A stretch of 64,000 nt of DNA from positions 1-64,000 of the forward strand of contig JARBJD010000268.1 in the NCBI GenBank assembly GCA_033064195.1, in the 5' to 3' direction. Under the pieces are notes generated by a model, which ran no database searches, was not told where the DNA came from, and was given only the letters and a program-made list of their open reading frames with translations. A program made the position numbers and the translations under genes. The DNA is from Blattamonas nauphoetae. Its lineage: Eukaryota; Preaxostyla; Oxymonadida. Below, piece by piece: positions 34,101 through 43,245 of this stretch; position 1 is the stretch's first letter, and every line of letters begins with the position of its first letter.

Positions 34101-34558
34101 ACCAAAAATGGTAAACGGTCCAAATTTGAGATCAGTCGGCTCAATGACACCACAATGATCGACGATTCCACTCGACCCACAGAACTCCCCGCTATTTCAC
34201 AATCCAACTCCAAACGCGAGAGAGTGACAGAACTGTTCCGAAAGATGAACATTGTCTTCATTTCTGTTTCTTCTATCGTTTTAGCCAGGCCATCGTTTCT
34301 GCTTGTTGGATCATCACTTCCATAAGATATTGTTGTTTCATTTCCGAAAATTGACGTCGACGTTGATATGAACGGAAGATTTGTTGCGACGAATTGGCCA
34401 TGAGGGATGTGAATCACACGTGGAGTGTCAGAGTTTCTTCCGAATTGAGGAGTGATTGTTGAGTCCAGATACGACGAAAATGAGTGGACAAACGGTTCAG
34501 AATTGGATGGAGAGGTTGATTGGTAGCTCAAGATGATGCTGATTAGTCCAATTACCAT
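28187..34558 (-). CDS. receptor pseudokinase with beta-helix and beta-sandwich ectodomain (A)
   Basis: 2123 residues. Signal peptide (VIGLISIILSYQS); beta-helix ectodomain to about residue 630; then tandem beta-sandwich (IPT/Ig-like) repeats of about 100 residues, each ending in a YxVxS(L/I) strand and F-x-x-P linker, to about residue 1420. A second helix-like region opens at WEIAEVLSVSK, followed by the juxtamembrane domain with SARQNVHCEEEGN and a membrane span near residues 1764-1790. The cytoplasmic part keeps only kinase C-lobe landmarks: LNPHNVVLD where HRDxxxxN is expected, RWEAPEV for APE, VFSLGLVMCEM for the DxWSxG helix and LNPKERPT with the subdomain XI Arg. The glycine loop, VAIK lysine, HRD Asp and DFG are absent, so catalysis is unlikely. 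The start ATG lies in the tip of the element at 34555; the ancestral start was probably at 35935. Confidence 0.8.
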   Translation of the reverse strand: MVIGLISIILSYQSTSPSNSEPFVHSFSSYLDSTITPQFGRNSDTPRVIHIPHGQFVATNLPFISTSTSIFGNETTISYGSDDPTSRNDGLAKTIEETEMKTMFIFRNSSVTLSRLELDCEIAGSSVGRVESSIIVVSLSRLISNLDRLPFLVGELESGSSSVTVIDTSHSSSSSHSLLPLVSIIDFMFNKLNTLPHPTTESYQPSTFCSQTLAVSGIGMSLSDFDLCLATGPLIGSLESSVNSAISKGSVQTRLIGSALLNSTSSFRNQQTPPDCQVSLSQSMVGTSVSSSTNHLYGTGIQDMNSGGCLLCQNSSFISCSATSSHQSKAFQTQTDLKAEHSPFTFDRCTFKTCSGHESGGAIHFLGQAISIQIQECSFDSCSVDEYASGGAMFLYIQPGSSSSSSISLASSSFVGCSCVGGGGSVNIRSFSTFSITDCVFLHSEVEYTGGAVGIELCQADFSVGNAITNCIFQNCTQTDSIYDGGGAIETCGCPSVRYSSLQFRWCSAGSGNGHDILGRGPLTPTLDENTVTDCDSQSDYPNRLVFIESTSTDCSDLLSRSLTPHQILSIAAFPQGDTADLAVTLDKEISGRLLVLISNVGGTRQPGSSGFPNIGRFVTFHLSSSLTDLCSVRIGETGLLQQPLTDYSVIAASHSGHLISFNGVSLCTPRTLNSVRCTLDENQTTATITFRGEAFPAGRYVVTLHDRTTLEVDFSIDSEGFMIGSHNLGVIGDGTKWKEGSVWIVTGVECVDDPSSSVIVDSAAFFTIPVVPSEVTGIGSPSLNKRKTEVSFEILSRAFPSSISAVTLKLGWRKVTSSSFTIGNKTSILISFPATLSTVDNSCKFGQTYTLASIGASKTIAIPSGLDITIPFPPLITSVATRPSSSPNEFVLMMEGVNLPRNEVFLAQVGSFAPIRVTMSGDGQSGVSDPIRAGQSHTIQFNTSYTVKTLRKDGDDDEHILLSSPTFTTPLGPMLASISCPLSASDPNFVVLTVGGERLVNDHYFLILQKGSEPSITIEMQIASNLGVTSLLAFGSGELEYSGKYAVKRMWSESVEVVVDSGASLLTVAPAPARIESALCVLSVESEKKEATLTLTGSSLPLNTDITIEMKPLSSDGHIVDSPVSFDFLSADTASTIIIKVDMYAAQHKLEFGTKYEVTSLHIDGTPFVLNPNIQFSVPIAPVRVEGVSVVEISATTIEVKISGSGFIPEETYTLAVSGSPSNGGSGSSHEQTITVVTLDTNNAASSAIVLGTDESALLRSGYTYTILSITNGSDTGFVEGTPTFETPSFSPSHPRIHSASVDTNGQKTRMWIIISGENLVPDLRFTLTLNHTLTVEGVMMSSSEGRSEEVKLGFPESLSFSSKYRVTDVSNSEGDTIPSNGIEITTPSKPTELTLFVCSEVSDTSDQSSGTEPSSCLPIERAWEIAEVLSVSKTKMEIVESAKQSSILEVSSHPFNLMSGNMHQSELSLFEPSSNTNTESVLLRVNENGECRLTLLSILVRSSSSSFVFISAEGGSVTIQTCSISSTPFTHSINEDSDVCSWSNGLLHLSNTTTILSAVTVKNVVQGGIVQKGGELTITKGEFSQNGPTHSVFPSARQNVHCEEEGNLTIDKSTVEDTDSLWIDVGDCDFTGSTSFLASPLFVPSLNTNESKSEIAKNGKSITLTLKGEMLMPCGLSLEVFEWNKAKDVKGKSDIVELSTDKTTKWTETEIVAKLSTETDVKNLSSSLEWRSRLLFGDGVVRSEWMVIGGAGSGNKVEGGVGSMWWLPVIIVLACALLVSLVVALICCGRRQKAKLLLSNQELDGQQMEEMIVKEEESPDMPLFPKSTDVSLIAAETMRPDQDKIVKTEETDRKALVPSSNMGEIPRGLEREAVRCEEPFQSVVVNGTDTLFNRLHKNGGHEWKKLQWKVVAHSLTKGLIHLWKRDPHSDVLSRLNPHNVVLDEQNTPCLVLPAQANTHPTEQYEINHKDEGTQKETETSDPVPIFQQVQRELQVGQGDEKKNEEGQRWEAPEVSRTMESQSKNGIDQAKACVFSLGLVMCEMATQLVPFGEIDGVNAHRQIGSGVTPRIDGLGETMEGKLIVRCLTLNPKERPTLNDVKVELEDLLKMKEGNEEEKASDH

Positions 34559-35926
34559 GCGGATCTAACCCGACCACATGGATCTAACCCGACCACAAAA
34601 GACACTTTTTTCGACTCAAATCTCAATCCATCCCAGATTTCTCCCAACCCACGTTTGAGTGAGTCCAACCCATTTGGAGATTGGATTCCTCCCTCCCCCA
34701 TGAATCATCGAGGGAGAAATCGAACTTCCAAAATAGGATTCCAGGGCTGGGGCGCCTATTTGGGAGTCAGGGTATCGACCCTTTTTTGGCTCCAAAATAG
34801 GAGGTTCTTAATATTTAAGCTTAGGGAATCCAAACTTCAGAACCACTTTTCTCCACGCCTGTTCAAGATTTTTCTTTTTCGTTTCATTTCTGGTGGTTTG
34901 GGATGGTTTTCTCTCGAAATGACAATTTTTCGAAAAATGAAAAATCCTGGGGGGACCTGGGTGGAAATTTAGGGTCAAATACTGATTTCCCTGTATAACA
35001 AGCTTAGGATCTTGAAAACTTGTTTTGATCATATCTCCACAACCAGACATAGTTCGGACATGAAGTTTTCACCAATATGGATCTTTTGTTGAGAATTAAT
35101 TTTTCTGAAAATTTTGAAAATGTCGATGACTTCCTATTTTGGCTTTTTTCAGACTTTTCCGTCAATGAGTCTAGTCCCGTTCAAGAATTTTCATTAATAT
35201 TAAGTTTTGATGAAAATCATTGTTTGTATTCATTCGGACCTGGGTTGACATTGATTTAATTGAATTTGATGTCAGATTTAAAACATGAAGCAGAGTTAGT
35301 TAAGAAAGATTAAATTGTCGAAAAATCAGCAAAAATTTATCTCAACTGCCGCAAGGGGATTTTTTTCAAAATTTTCAGAAAAAATTAATTCTCAACAAAA
35401 GATCCATATTGGTGAAAACTTCATGTCCGAACTATGTCTGGTTGTGGAGATATGATCAAAACAAGTTTTCAAGATCCTAAGCTTGTTATACAGGGAAATC
35501 AGTATTTGACCCTAAATTTCCACCCAGGTCCCCCAGGATTTTTCATTTTCGAAAAATTGTCATTTCGAGAGAAAACCATCCCAAACCACCAGAAATGAAA
35601 CGAAAAGAAAAATCTTGAACAGGCGTGGAGAAAAGTGGTTCTGAAGTTTGGATTCCCTAAGCTTAAATATTAAGAACCTCCTATTTTGGAGCCAAAAAAG
35701 GGTCGATACCCTGACTCCCAAATAGGCGCCCCAGCCCTGGAATCCTATTTTGGAAGTTCGATTTCTCCCTCGATGATTCATGGGGGAGGGAGGAATCCAA
35801 TCTCCAAATGGGTTGGACTCACTCAAACGTGGGTTGGGAGAAATCTGGGATGGATTGAGATTTGAGTCGAAAAAAGTGTCTTTTGTGGTCGGGTTAGATC
35901 CATGTGGTCGGGTTAGATCCGCATGG
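34555..35926. mobile_element. 1.37-kb foldback element with ~565-bp inverted arms
   Basis: Two almost identical inverted arms (about 34555-35119 and 35362-35926) flank a ~240-bp A+T-rich centre. Termini are CCATGCGGATCTAACCCG, with a subterminal direct repeat GGATCTAACCCGACCACA next to each end. The flanking TA (34553-34554 and 35927-35928) is the probable target duplication. The near-identical open frames on both arms simply mirror each other and encode nothing recognisable. It looks like a Tc1/mariner-type non-autonomous foldback element and must be young, as the arms have hardly diverged. It sits at the 5' end of receptor gene A. Confidence 0.85.
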
Positions 35927-35929
35927 TAA

Positions 35930-36557
35930 GAACATTCCAGTTTCAACAAAATCCCATTTTGGGACTGGATCCCAGTCGAGAACCGTGTCTTTGATCCCGC
36001 AAAAAACTCTTAGAAATTGGAGTATTCTATGTTGAGAACAGCGGAAAGGCAACAAAACCGTGGAATGATGCTTTGGTGACCATCCAGCCGTCGTTTGAAA
36101 TTGGAGTTGTGTTCTCCAAAATTCGAGATGAAACTTGGATTCAACGAATCTCCGTCCAGAAAAACAACGAGCTCTTCAATACATATCTGAAATGTTGCTT
36201 CGATTGAAAATGTTTTGATTATATCAAGAAAAAGATGAGAAGTCTGGAAAAGAGTCCTTGATGAGGAGGTACATAGAGACAAGTCTATCGAACGAAAACA
36301 GAAAACAGTTGAAGGTGAATGGAACATGCGGTCCACTCAGATCCAAAACAAAGCAAGCACAACAGAAGACAGAAACAAGACAGTGTGGTGAGAAAATGAC
36401 ACAGAAGGAAAATGATGGAAAAATAATTGAAAATAGGTAAAGCAAGAAAGAAAGAGAGCACGGGACAATGAAGAATGTCATACAAAACAACAGATCAAGA
36501 AAAACGAAATGAGGCTGTGGAGAGTGGACCAAATGATGACCGATTTATGATAGGAGT
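35930..36557. other. ancestral 5' flank of receptor A and 3' flank of receptor B
   Basis: Between the foldback element and the stop of the next minus-strand gene. It should hold the original promoter and leader of receptor gene A, now about 1.4 kb from the coding region. The ATG at 35935 (minus strand) followed by TTCT is the likely former start. A 102-codon minus-strand frame (36224-36532) has no support. Confidence 0.45.
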
Positions 36558-39500
36558 TCATGAAACAACTGTGATTGCGTTGTCGTCAGCGTCGGGCTCG
36601 ATCCCTTCCAGCGACATGGCCACTGTCTCAAACGACGGTCGCAGCTTCGGATCAACCTGAAGGCACGACGCGATCACATCCGCCATCGACTTGTTCACCA
36701 CCTTCTCCATCGCCAGCGACATCCCCGCTTCCAGCTGCCGATGCGCATTCACCGCGTCGGTCTCCCCGAAGGGAACACTTCCAGTCTCAATTTCAAACAG
36801 CACCAGGCCGAGCCGAAAAACCCCCACTTGTTGCACATCCACCGGCACAAGCGCCTTCCCCTCTTCCGGCGCCTGCCATCGCACATCCTCGTTCATCCCG
36901 TTCTGCCCTCCCATCCCATTCGACCCTCCCGCTCTTCCATCTCCCTCACTCCTCCCTTCTTGTTTCTCCACCACTCCCCCCACAACACCGTTCTCTTCTG
37001 GCTTCTCCAAATTCACGTTCAGCGACCCGTCCTTCCCAATCAGAATCCGATGGCTCGTCACATGTCGAAGCATCTCCGAAAACGCTGCCATCCGAGCCAC
37101 CTGGTCCAGTCCCCGTGCAAGCTGGATCTCGCAATGTCGTCGGTTGTGCAGTGTCTTCTTCTGTCGGTGTAGATGTTCGAACAGCGTCGTCTTCTTCGAC
37201 ACAAAGCACGTCGCAAATCCATCCCCACAACGAAGACACTCCACCACGTCGGCATTCACGACACACAACCCCTTCGACTCCGAATTCTCCACTTTCGTCC
37301 TTTCCGCAGCTGTACTCACGTCCAACGTCACTCGGTCTTCGAACTCAATCTCCATCTTCTCGTCGATCGGGGCAAGTTCCTGCGGTGAATCAAGTGGTGG
37401 GTTCGGTTTCGTCTGCTTCCTTCGTCGCCAGCACACGAACAGGACAATCAGAGTGAGAAGGAGGAGGCAGACGAGAGAGACGAGGAGAGGAAGCCACCAC
37501 TTCATGTTCTCTTTCATTGCTCGCGATCTTCTCTCCACTGCGTTCTCCTGAATCACAAACGATGTCGCTGACATTTCACCTTTCCCAAATGCCAGTCGTC
37601 CACGCCATTCCAAAACATCGTCGAATCCATTCAATGACGAGAGTGGGAGAGACAGTGTGATCGTGGATTCGTTGAACAACGAGGTTGTGTCCTGAGTCAG
37701 CGGAAGCTGGATCAGTTGTCCCTCTTTTCTATCTTTCTGCTTTTCGAACACTTCCAGGAAGAGCGAGCAAGGGATCAGCGTCGATCCAACGATTGACAAA
37801 CGGAATGCCTTTTCGGTCTTGTTCAGCTTGCTCGTCGATGATGACGAGAGTGTCGGGACGAAGAACGGAGCGTTGACATTCACATCTTCGCCACTCAACA
37901 CACAGTCTTCGTTCGAAAGCCACAGATGAGGATGCGTCTCCGACGACCCATCTCCTCCATTCAGACTCCCAATCTTCAATTGTCCTTCACCTGAACAGCG
38001 AATGTTGCGGCGAGCTGAGGGGAAAGATGACAACTGTGGATTGTTCGAGTTTTCACGGAACGTAGTTGAGTCGATGGTCAACTTTCCTCCAACCATGTTG
38101 AGTGCACCAAATGAGAGATCCGAAAACGTCGATGCTGTAATGGTCGTTGTCGCTTGTTCAAGAACAATCGCTCCTCCATTCCACGAGCAGAGCTCGTCAG
38201 CCGAATTGGAGAGTGTCGATGATGTCGATTTGAGTGAACATGTCTCGATCGTCAAGTGGCCTCCAACCATTCGAATGAAGATCAGCGAAGGTGCGTCAGA
38301 GAGAACAACATCAACTTGATGAATCCAAAGGCGACCTCCAGAAATATCAACCATTCCTTCTCCTTCCAACTCCAACTCCGACGATGCTGACGATGGAGAC
38401 ACAAACAATTCCGGTTTCGTCGAAGGTCCTGATTCAATCACAACTTCATGCTGAGACTGTATCTTCACTTGTTCCTTCAATGTCGTGTTGTGAAGAATCG
38501 AAATCGACCACGAAGAAATCCCAATGTCTTCCACAATCTTCCATCCAACCTCAATCGAACAGCACGGTCGGTCCGAATCTCCACAGAAGAACGACGAATC
38601 AGATGACGAGCCAGAATCCACATAAACCACAAAATGTTTGACAGCAGAGCCAGTCGTGTTGGAGATGGCAGAATCGAGTTTAGGGGAAGCGAGGTCTTCG
38701 TTCATCGCTGCAATTGATGTGATTTGGTATTGCATGTCGTGTTGGAGTGTCGTCGGCAATCCAATTTGCATTTCTGATGATTTCGCTTCCATTTCTGATG
38801 TGACGGTTGCGATGAAGGAGAGCGAGTCGTTCAGAGTGACAATCAGCGAGTTCGGAACAATCAGGTCTGTTCCCGTCAGAACAACAAAGCATCCAGTGTG
38901 GAGATCGTTTGAGAACTCGAACTTCATCCCTGTCAGTTTGGGAGGGAATGGAACTTTGATTGTGATTTCATCTTCCACACAAATGCCAGACCATATACTT
39001 GAGCTTCCACCAAGTTTGTATTCTTCTCCGTATTTCATCTGATTTGAGTTTTCTTTGTCTCCAACTGCGAATTCCGCTGTGCAGTGTGTGGAGTCCAACG
39101 CCACAACATTCGACAACGATTCCCACTTTTGGCTTTCCGATGCCAGACTCAATGTTCCTTTTCGTGAGAGGAGAGCTCGGCCTTTCAGCGAAACAATCAT
39201 TTTTGTGAAGTCCTTGCTCAGTTGGATACCGGTGCATTCTTCGATTCGAGGTGGTTCGGCTGGCGTGGTGAATGTGATTGTATTTGTGAGCTTGACCTGC
39301 ACTTCTGTTTGTTCATCTTTTGGCTGCCACATCACTTGAGTCACTTTGTATCGTGTTGACCATTCCAGTCTTCCTTCTGCATCCGCTGGATGAAGAGGCT
39401 TTGATGTTGTCAGAGTTGTCAACGAGGAGCGTGTCAGAGTGATTTTCAACTCATTTCTTCCATTCTCAACCAGCATCCAATAACTCCCTTCAAACAATCC

Positions 39501-41576
39501 GTTGCCCCTCAAAACAATCTCTGTCGTGTTCCAATCCAACAACGACAATACTACTCGGTTCATTGTCGGAGCGAGAACATCGAACCCACGAATCGCTCCG
39601 GCTCGGAAGGCATAGTCTCCATCAGGCAGAATCCCATTCGCTCCTGACGACACCATCGCTGTTCCGACTGTGGAGGATTCTGCGTCACTTCCAAACACGA
39701 CATCGACGACGAGACGAGGAACATTCGACCCATCCAGCAGCACTTTCATCGTTCCATTCATCGCTGCCCGTGTCGTAACTGTCACTGTCGCTTCGTCATC
39801 ACCAAAAGAGACATCTAAAGATTTGAACGAGACGGTGGTGTCGATCTGCGGCACCAAAACGCTGTCATATATCCCATCTTCATTGAAATAGACATTGTCT
39901 TCACCTGATGTGGAGTCACAAAATTGGATCATGCCCGACGTGATTTGGGATGATTGCATGGTGTTGAAACAGATGTCGGGTACGTAGGAAGAGCTGCATT
40001 CTCTGAACTGCAAAAAGGAGAACGACAGTGTCTTCACTTCATAAATGACAACAGCGCCACCAAAACCGTACGAAGAGCATCTCACGATGGCAGTGTTGGA
40101 CATTGTGATGTCATCCGAAACGAGATACAGTGCAGCATTTTCATCTGCCGTTGAGAGTTCGAAAAAGCAATAGTTGATCGTAATTGATGACACACGCCCA
40201 ACATAGACGCTTCCGGCTTCATAAACTGAAGAGCATTCGGTGAACGACGAGCCAGACAGGGATAACTGTTCATTGCCCCTGAAATTGGAGAAGCACACTG
40301 CGCCTCCTGCACTGTATACGTCAGTGCAGATGCATTTGTGGAAGAAACAGGACTTGATGGCGAGGGATGAGTATGCGACATAAATGGAGATTGCGGCTCC
40401 ACCAAGTTCATCATCACTTGTGAGTGTCATCTTGTTGAATGTGCAGAGAATGAAGGTGACGGATGCGGCATCTGATTTGGAGTCTAAGGCGAATCGACCA
40501 ATCTCTGACTGTGTTCGGTTTTCGAAGGAGAAGTCATATTGTCCGTTCGAGTTGCGGATGCACGATGAGAACGATGTGTTCAAACACACCAAATTCCCTC
40601 CCAAGTTCGGCGACATCATTCCCGTCCCGCTGTCGTGGTTCGTGCTTTCTCTCACGCAACTCCCAACCACTCGTTGACACACTTCACTCCCAAACAGCTG
40701 TTTTCCAAGTGGGAAGGAAGAAGAGCATGTCATGTTCACAAGATTGCTTCCCACCAGACTCGTCTCCATCTGCAGTCCACAACGAGATGCTCCCAAAGAG
40801 AAGTCTCGTTCAGTCACACCAAACGAGAACAGAGGGCCAGTTCCTCCAATCAAATCCTTCGATTCCAGCCACAGACCAGTCCCCACTATCGTGACGTGTT
40901 CAGCGTGTCCTGTCACGTCATCTCCCTTTTCGACAGCGCGAGGGGAGATCAGCGATGGTTGTGGACGTGTCAGACCAACAAACGGAGCAACATGGTCGGA
41001 TTTCGAGAGGTGAGTCACATCTGTCAGGATGATGGTCGAACCCAGCGTCATTCCTTCAGTTGATGATGTCCTGATCATGAAGGGTGAATAATCGCCATTT
41101 GAAGTGATCGAGCTTGACGAAAAGCGGACAGTCGAGCCAGAGACTGAACAGACCCCATTTCGTTCCGAGGTCAGGACGGTGTGAACTCCGCTCATCGAAA
41201 AGGTGCTATTCAGCACATCAAACATGAATGATGCGACAGAGATTCCGTCAGTTGCATCGTTTGGTGTTGGTTTTGGTTCGGCTTTTGTCGACGCTTCATT
41301 TGGAGACCAAGAAGAAGGCCCGGAACTTGGTTGGATGTCGCGTTGAAACAACAATCTCGAACTGTTCCCAATTAGCGTCAGATCTTCCGATCGGATCTCG
41401 ATGCTGGAGTAGACGACGACATCTTTGCTCAGTCGCAATATCTTTGGATTACGACAACACACTTCCAATCTGTTTTCATGATCGACTCGTAGAAGTGACA
41501 GAAGAGAATTCGGAGAATTCGAAAGGTCAGTTTGGGTCGAGATGAAGATGGCGACAATGACGAGGAAACTGTTCAT
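36558..41576 (-). CDS. receptor pseudokinase with beta-helix and beta-sandwich ectodomain (B)
   Basis: 1672 residues from the ATG at 41576, which opens a clean signal peptide (MNSFLVIVAIFISTQT); the frame runs a little further upstream without an ATG. Beta helix to about residue 600 (GGAVCFSNFRG, GSVYVGRVSS, GGAVVIYEV); beta-sandwich repeats to about 1000; a second helix region from FFCGDSDRPCCSIEVGW; juxtamembrane domain with FPSARRNIRCSGEGQ and THPHLWLSNEDC; membrane span near 1359-1383 (WWLPLLVSLVCLLLLTLIV). The tail has TLFEHLHRQKKTL, SHRILIGKDGS in place of HRDLKxxN, RWQAPEEG, VFRLGLVLFEIETGSVPFGE and VDPKLRPSFE. Catalytic Lys, Asp and DFG are missing. The tail shares about every landmark with receptors A and C, so loss of catalysis predates their split. 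Intact and intronless. Confidence 0.8.
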   Translation of the reverse strand: MNSFLVIVAIFISTQTDLSNSPNSLLSLLRVDHENRLEVCCRNPKILRLSKDVVVYSSIEIRSEDLTLIGNSSRLLFQRDIQPSSGPSSWSPNEASTKAEPKPTPNDATDGISVASFMFDVLNSTFSMSGVHTVLTSERNGVCSVSGSTVRFSSSSITSNGDYSPFMIRTSSTEGMTLGSTIILTDVTHLSKSDHVAPFVGLTRPQPSLISPRAVEKGDDVTGHAEHVTIVGTGLWLESKDLIGGTGPLFSFGVTERDFSLGASRCGLQMETSLVGSNLVNMTCSSSFPLGKQLFGSEVCQRVVGSCVRESTNHDSGTGMMSPNLGGNLVCLNTSFSSCIRNSNGQYDFSFENRTQSEIGRFALDSKSDAASVTFILCTFNKMTLTSDDELGGAAISIYVAYSSLAIKSCFFHKCICTDVYSAGGAVCFSNFRGNEQLSLSGSSFTECSSVYEAGSVYVGRVSSITINYCFFELSTADENAALYLVSDDITMSNTAIVRCSSYGFGGAVVIYEVKTLSFSFLQFRECSSSYVPDICFNTMQSSQITSGMIQFCDSTSGEDNVYFNEDGIYDSVLVPQIDTTVSFKSLDVSFGDDEATVTVTTRAAMNGTMKVLLDGSNVPRLVVDVVFGSDAESSTVGTAMVSSGANGILPDGDYAFRAGAIRGFDVLAPTMNRVVLSLLDWNTTEIVLRGNGLFEGSYWMLVENGRNELKITLTRSSLTTLTTSKPLHPADAEGRLEWSTRYKVTQVMWQPKDEQTEVQVKLTNTITFTTPAEPPRIEECTGIQLSKDFTKMIVSLKGRALLSRKGTLSLASESQKWESLSNVVALDSTHCTAEFAVGDKENSNQMKYGEEYKLGGSSSIWSGICVEDEITIKVPFPPKLTGMKFEFSNDLHTGCFVVLTGTDLIVPNSLIVTLNDSLSFIATVTSEMEAKSSEMQIGLPTTLQHDMQYQITSIAAMNEDLASPKLDSAISNTTGSAVKHFVVYVDSGSSSDSSFFCGDSDRPCCSIEVGWKIVEDIGISSWSISILHNTTLKEQVKIQSQHEVVIESGPSTKPELFVSPSSASSELELEGEGMVDISGGRLWIHQVDVVLSDAPSLIFIRMVGGHLTIETCSLKSTSSTLSNSADELCSWNGGAIVLEQATTTITASTFSDLSFGALNMVGGKLTIDSTTFRENSNNPQLSSFPSARRNIRCSGEGQLKIGSLNGGDGSSETHPHLWLSNEDCVLSGEDVNVNAPFFVPTLSSSSTSKLNKTEKAFRLSIVGSTLIPCSLFLEVFEKQKDRKEGQLIQLPLTQDTTSLFNESTITLSLPLSSLNGFDDVLEWRGRLAFGKGEMSATSFVIQENAVERRSRAMKENMKWWLPLLVSLVCLLLLTLIVLFVCWRRRKQTKPNPPLDSPQELAPIDEKMEIEFEDRVTLDVSTAAERTKVENSESKGLCVVNADVVECLRCGDGFATCFVSKKTTLFEHLHRQKKTLHNRRHCEIQLARGLDQVARMAAFSEMLRHVTSHRILIGKDGSLNVNLEKPEENGVVGGVVEKQEGRSEGDGRAGGSNGMGGQNGMNEDVRWQAPEEGKALVPVDVQQVGVFRLGLVLFEIETGSVPFGETDAVNAHRQLEAGMSLAMEKVVNKSMADVIASCLQVDPKLRPSFETVAMSLEGIEPDADDNAITVVS

Positions 41577-41744
41577 TGACACGCTCGGACAAATCCAAAT
41601 TCCTGCAGCCCAATATCATTTTGTTGAACTTCACAAAGATGTGTTCTTGAATACTTTAGATCCGATGATCCGGCAGAGATTTCTGTGATTCACGTGAAGT
41701 CTATCAGATGATGGTTCCAAGGTTCTCTGCATCGTATCATCGTT

Positions 41745-43009
41745 TTAGTCCAAATGAAAGTGAAGAAGGCGTATTGACCTCGATTTGAGTGTTTGTCGAT
41801 GACACGAATCTTGTAAATTCATAGATGTTGGTTGATAAATGCGACAGCCTTTTGCTTGGCCAAGATACAGCTGCAGAGCCACCTTTCCATCTGAAAACAA
41901 GAGTTTCGATTCCATGGAAAACTCTTGGGCAACATTTGATGAATTTCGTGTTGAATGAACAGAACTTAGTGCGTGGAAATGGCCAATTTTTTCATTATTC
42001 TCTCCGTCTGAAAGAACCTTCCCACACTCCACACAATGACAAGCTCCGACTGATTCGTTGTGCTGATATCGAAATTTGATGAAAAGATGTTACTCTCGCA
42101 TCGCAATGGTCTTCCAGTCTCTTCGTTCCAACGTGGATTTCGAAGTTCCCAAGTTCCTTGTCATTTTGACCACGTCCGAAAGATTCCTCAAAAGGAAGAA
42201 TAGTGGAGTTGAATGTTAGCGCTGAGGGAGAATGCCACTGCTCTCTTCGCGGCAGCCGGCTTGTTCTCACTCAGTGGAACAAGCTGTGTGCATCAATTTC
42301 GGTTGATTGAGTATTGCGTTAGGTCGTTCACAGTCTTCTTCCTTTTCATTCGAGTCAACGCCGTGTCCACCAAACCAAACACGAACAGACACCCAGCGTG
42401 TTCCCAGAGTGACTTCTCTTCACTGGCTGTTGGAACTGCAACACAGTGTCTCGGTGTGGTTCCCACGAGTCGTTTGTCGGCACAAAGGAATGGTCGTCGG
42501 TCAAGAGCAGTTGTCGTCGCTCCTTCCGATCAACTCCCACAATCCCCCCAAATCCAGAGACACTGCAGTGGACACACGGGGTGTGGGAACTTCGTCGATG
42601 GAGTTGGAGACGAGAGTGCATGTTGGGCGGGAATCGACGGAGATCTTCAAGTCATCATCAACTGTCCCGCTGTGCACTCACCCGGAGAGATCGAACGTGA
42701 TCCGTGCTGAGACGTGGATTGGCGGCTGAAGAGCGATTGAAGGGCGACCGGATCGAGTTTGCGAGGGAGGGAGTGTTCGTCGCTGGCCTTCATTCGATGT
42801 TGGCAGAATCGGATGAATTTGGGATCCACCTGTCGTGCCGACTTCCCCAGCATCGTCAAACACAAGAAGAATACTCTCTGAAAATCAATTTTTGCGCAGT
42901 CCTTCCGTTTCCCCTCCAAAACCGAACCACAACCAACCACACGTTTTCCATCCACAGCCTGTGCAACCACGAGGGAGGCGAAGAGAGTGGCGAGAGTGTG
43001 GTGAATCAA
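41745..43009 (-). pseudogene. probable decayed SPRY-like gene
   Basis: Fragments on the minus strand, in changing frames, hang together as one beta-sandwich protein. They run from a possible leader (MIHHTLATLFASLVVAQAV, 43009) through RITFDLSG, EFNSTILPFEESFGRG and GNFEIHVGTKRL to KVALQLYLGQAKGCRIYQ and MNLQDS near 41830. The KVALQLYL...R segment is reminiscent of the SPRY-type domains of this genome. At least three frame changes and no clear splice sites argue for a pseudogene. An unrecognised gene with several short introns remains possible. The plus-strand frames in 42213-42729 are not supported. The intervals 41577-41744 and 43010-43245 show nothing. Confidence 0.35.
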
Positions 43010-43245
43010 CTTCGAGCAATGTCGGGAGCGGTTGGATCAGAGAAGGATGGACGAGGCGTGAAAGTTGGGTCGAGAGAAGATGGTTGGAACAATCTGTGAT
43101 GTGCTGAGGGATTGGCCAGAATCAATATTGGAGAGATGAAATGACGTGGGGAAGATGGATGTTGTAACAACCGCAAAGAAAACAATGAGTGTTGTCCAAA
43201 AGCAGTCAGAAACAGTTCGGAAGGATCACTGGTTCATTTACATTT

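Noticed and set aside
34655-35949. Two similar proteins (105 and 129 codons) on opposite strands
   Set aside because: They are the same sequence in the two inverted arms of the foldback element and have no recognisable function.
36224-36532. 102-codon hydrophobic minus-strand frame
   Set aside because: T-rich flanking DNA gives Phe/Leu runs by chance; no start context or homologue in the window.
42213-42729. Overlapping plus-strand frames of 165 and 140 codons
   Set aside because: They overlap in different frames, show no motif, and lie opposite better minus-strand protein-like stretches.
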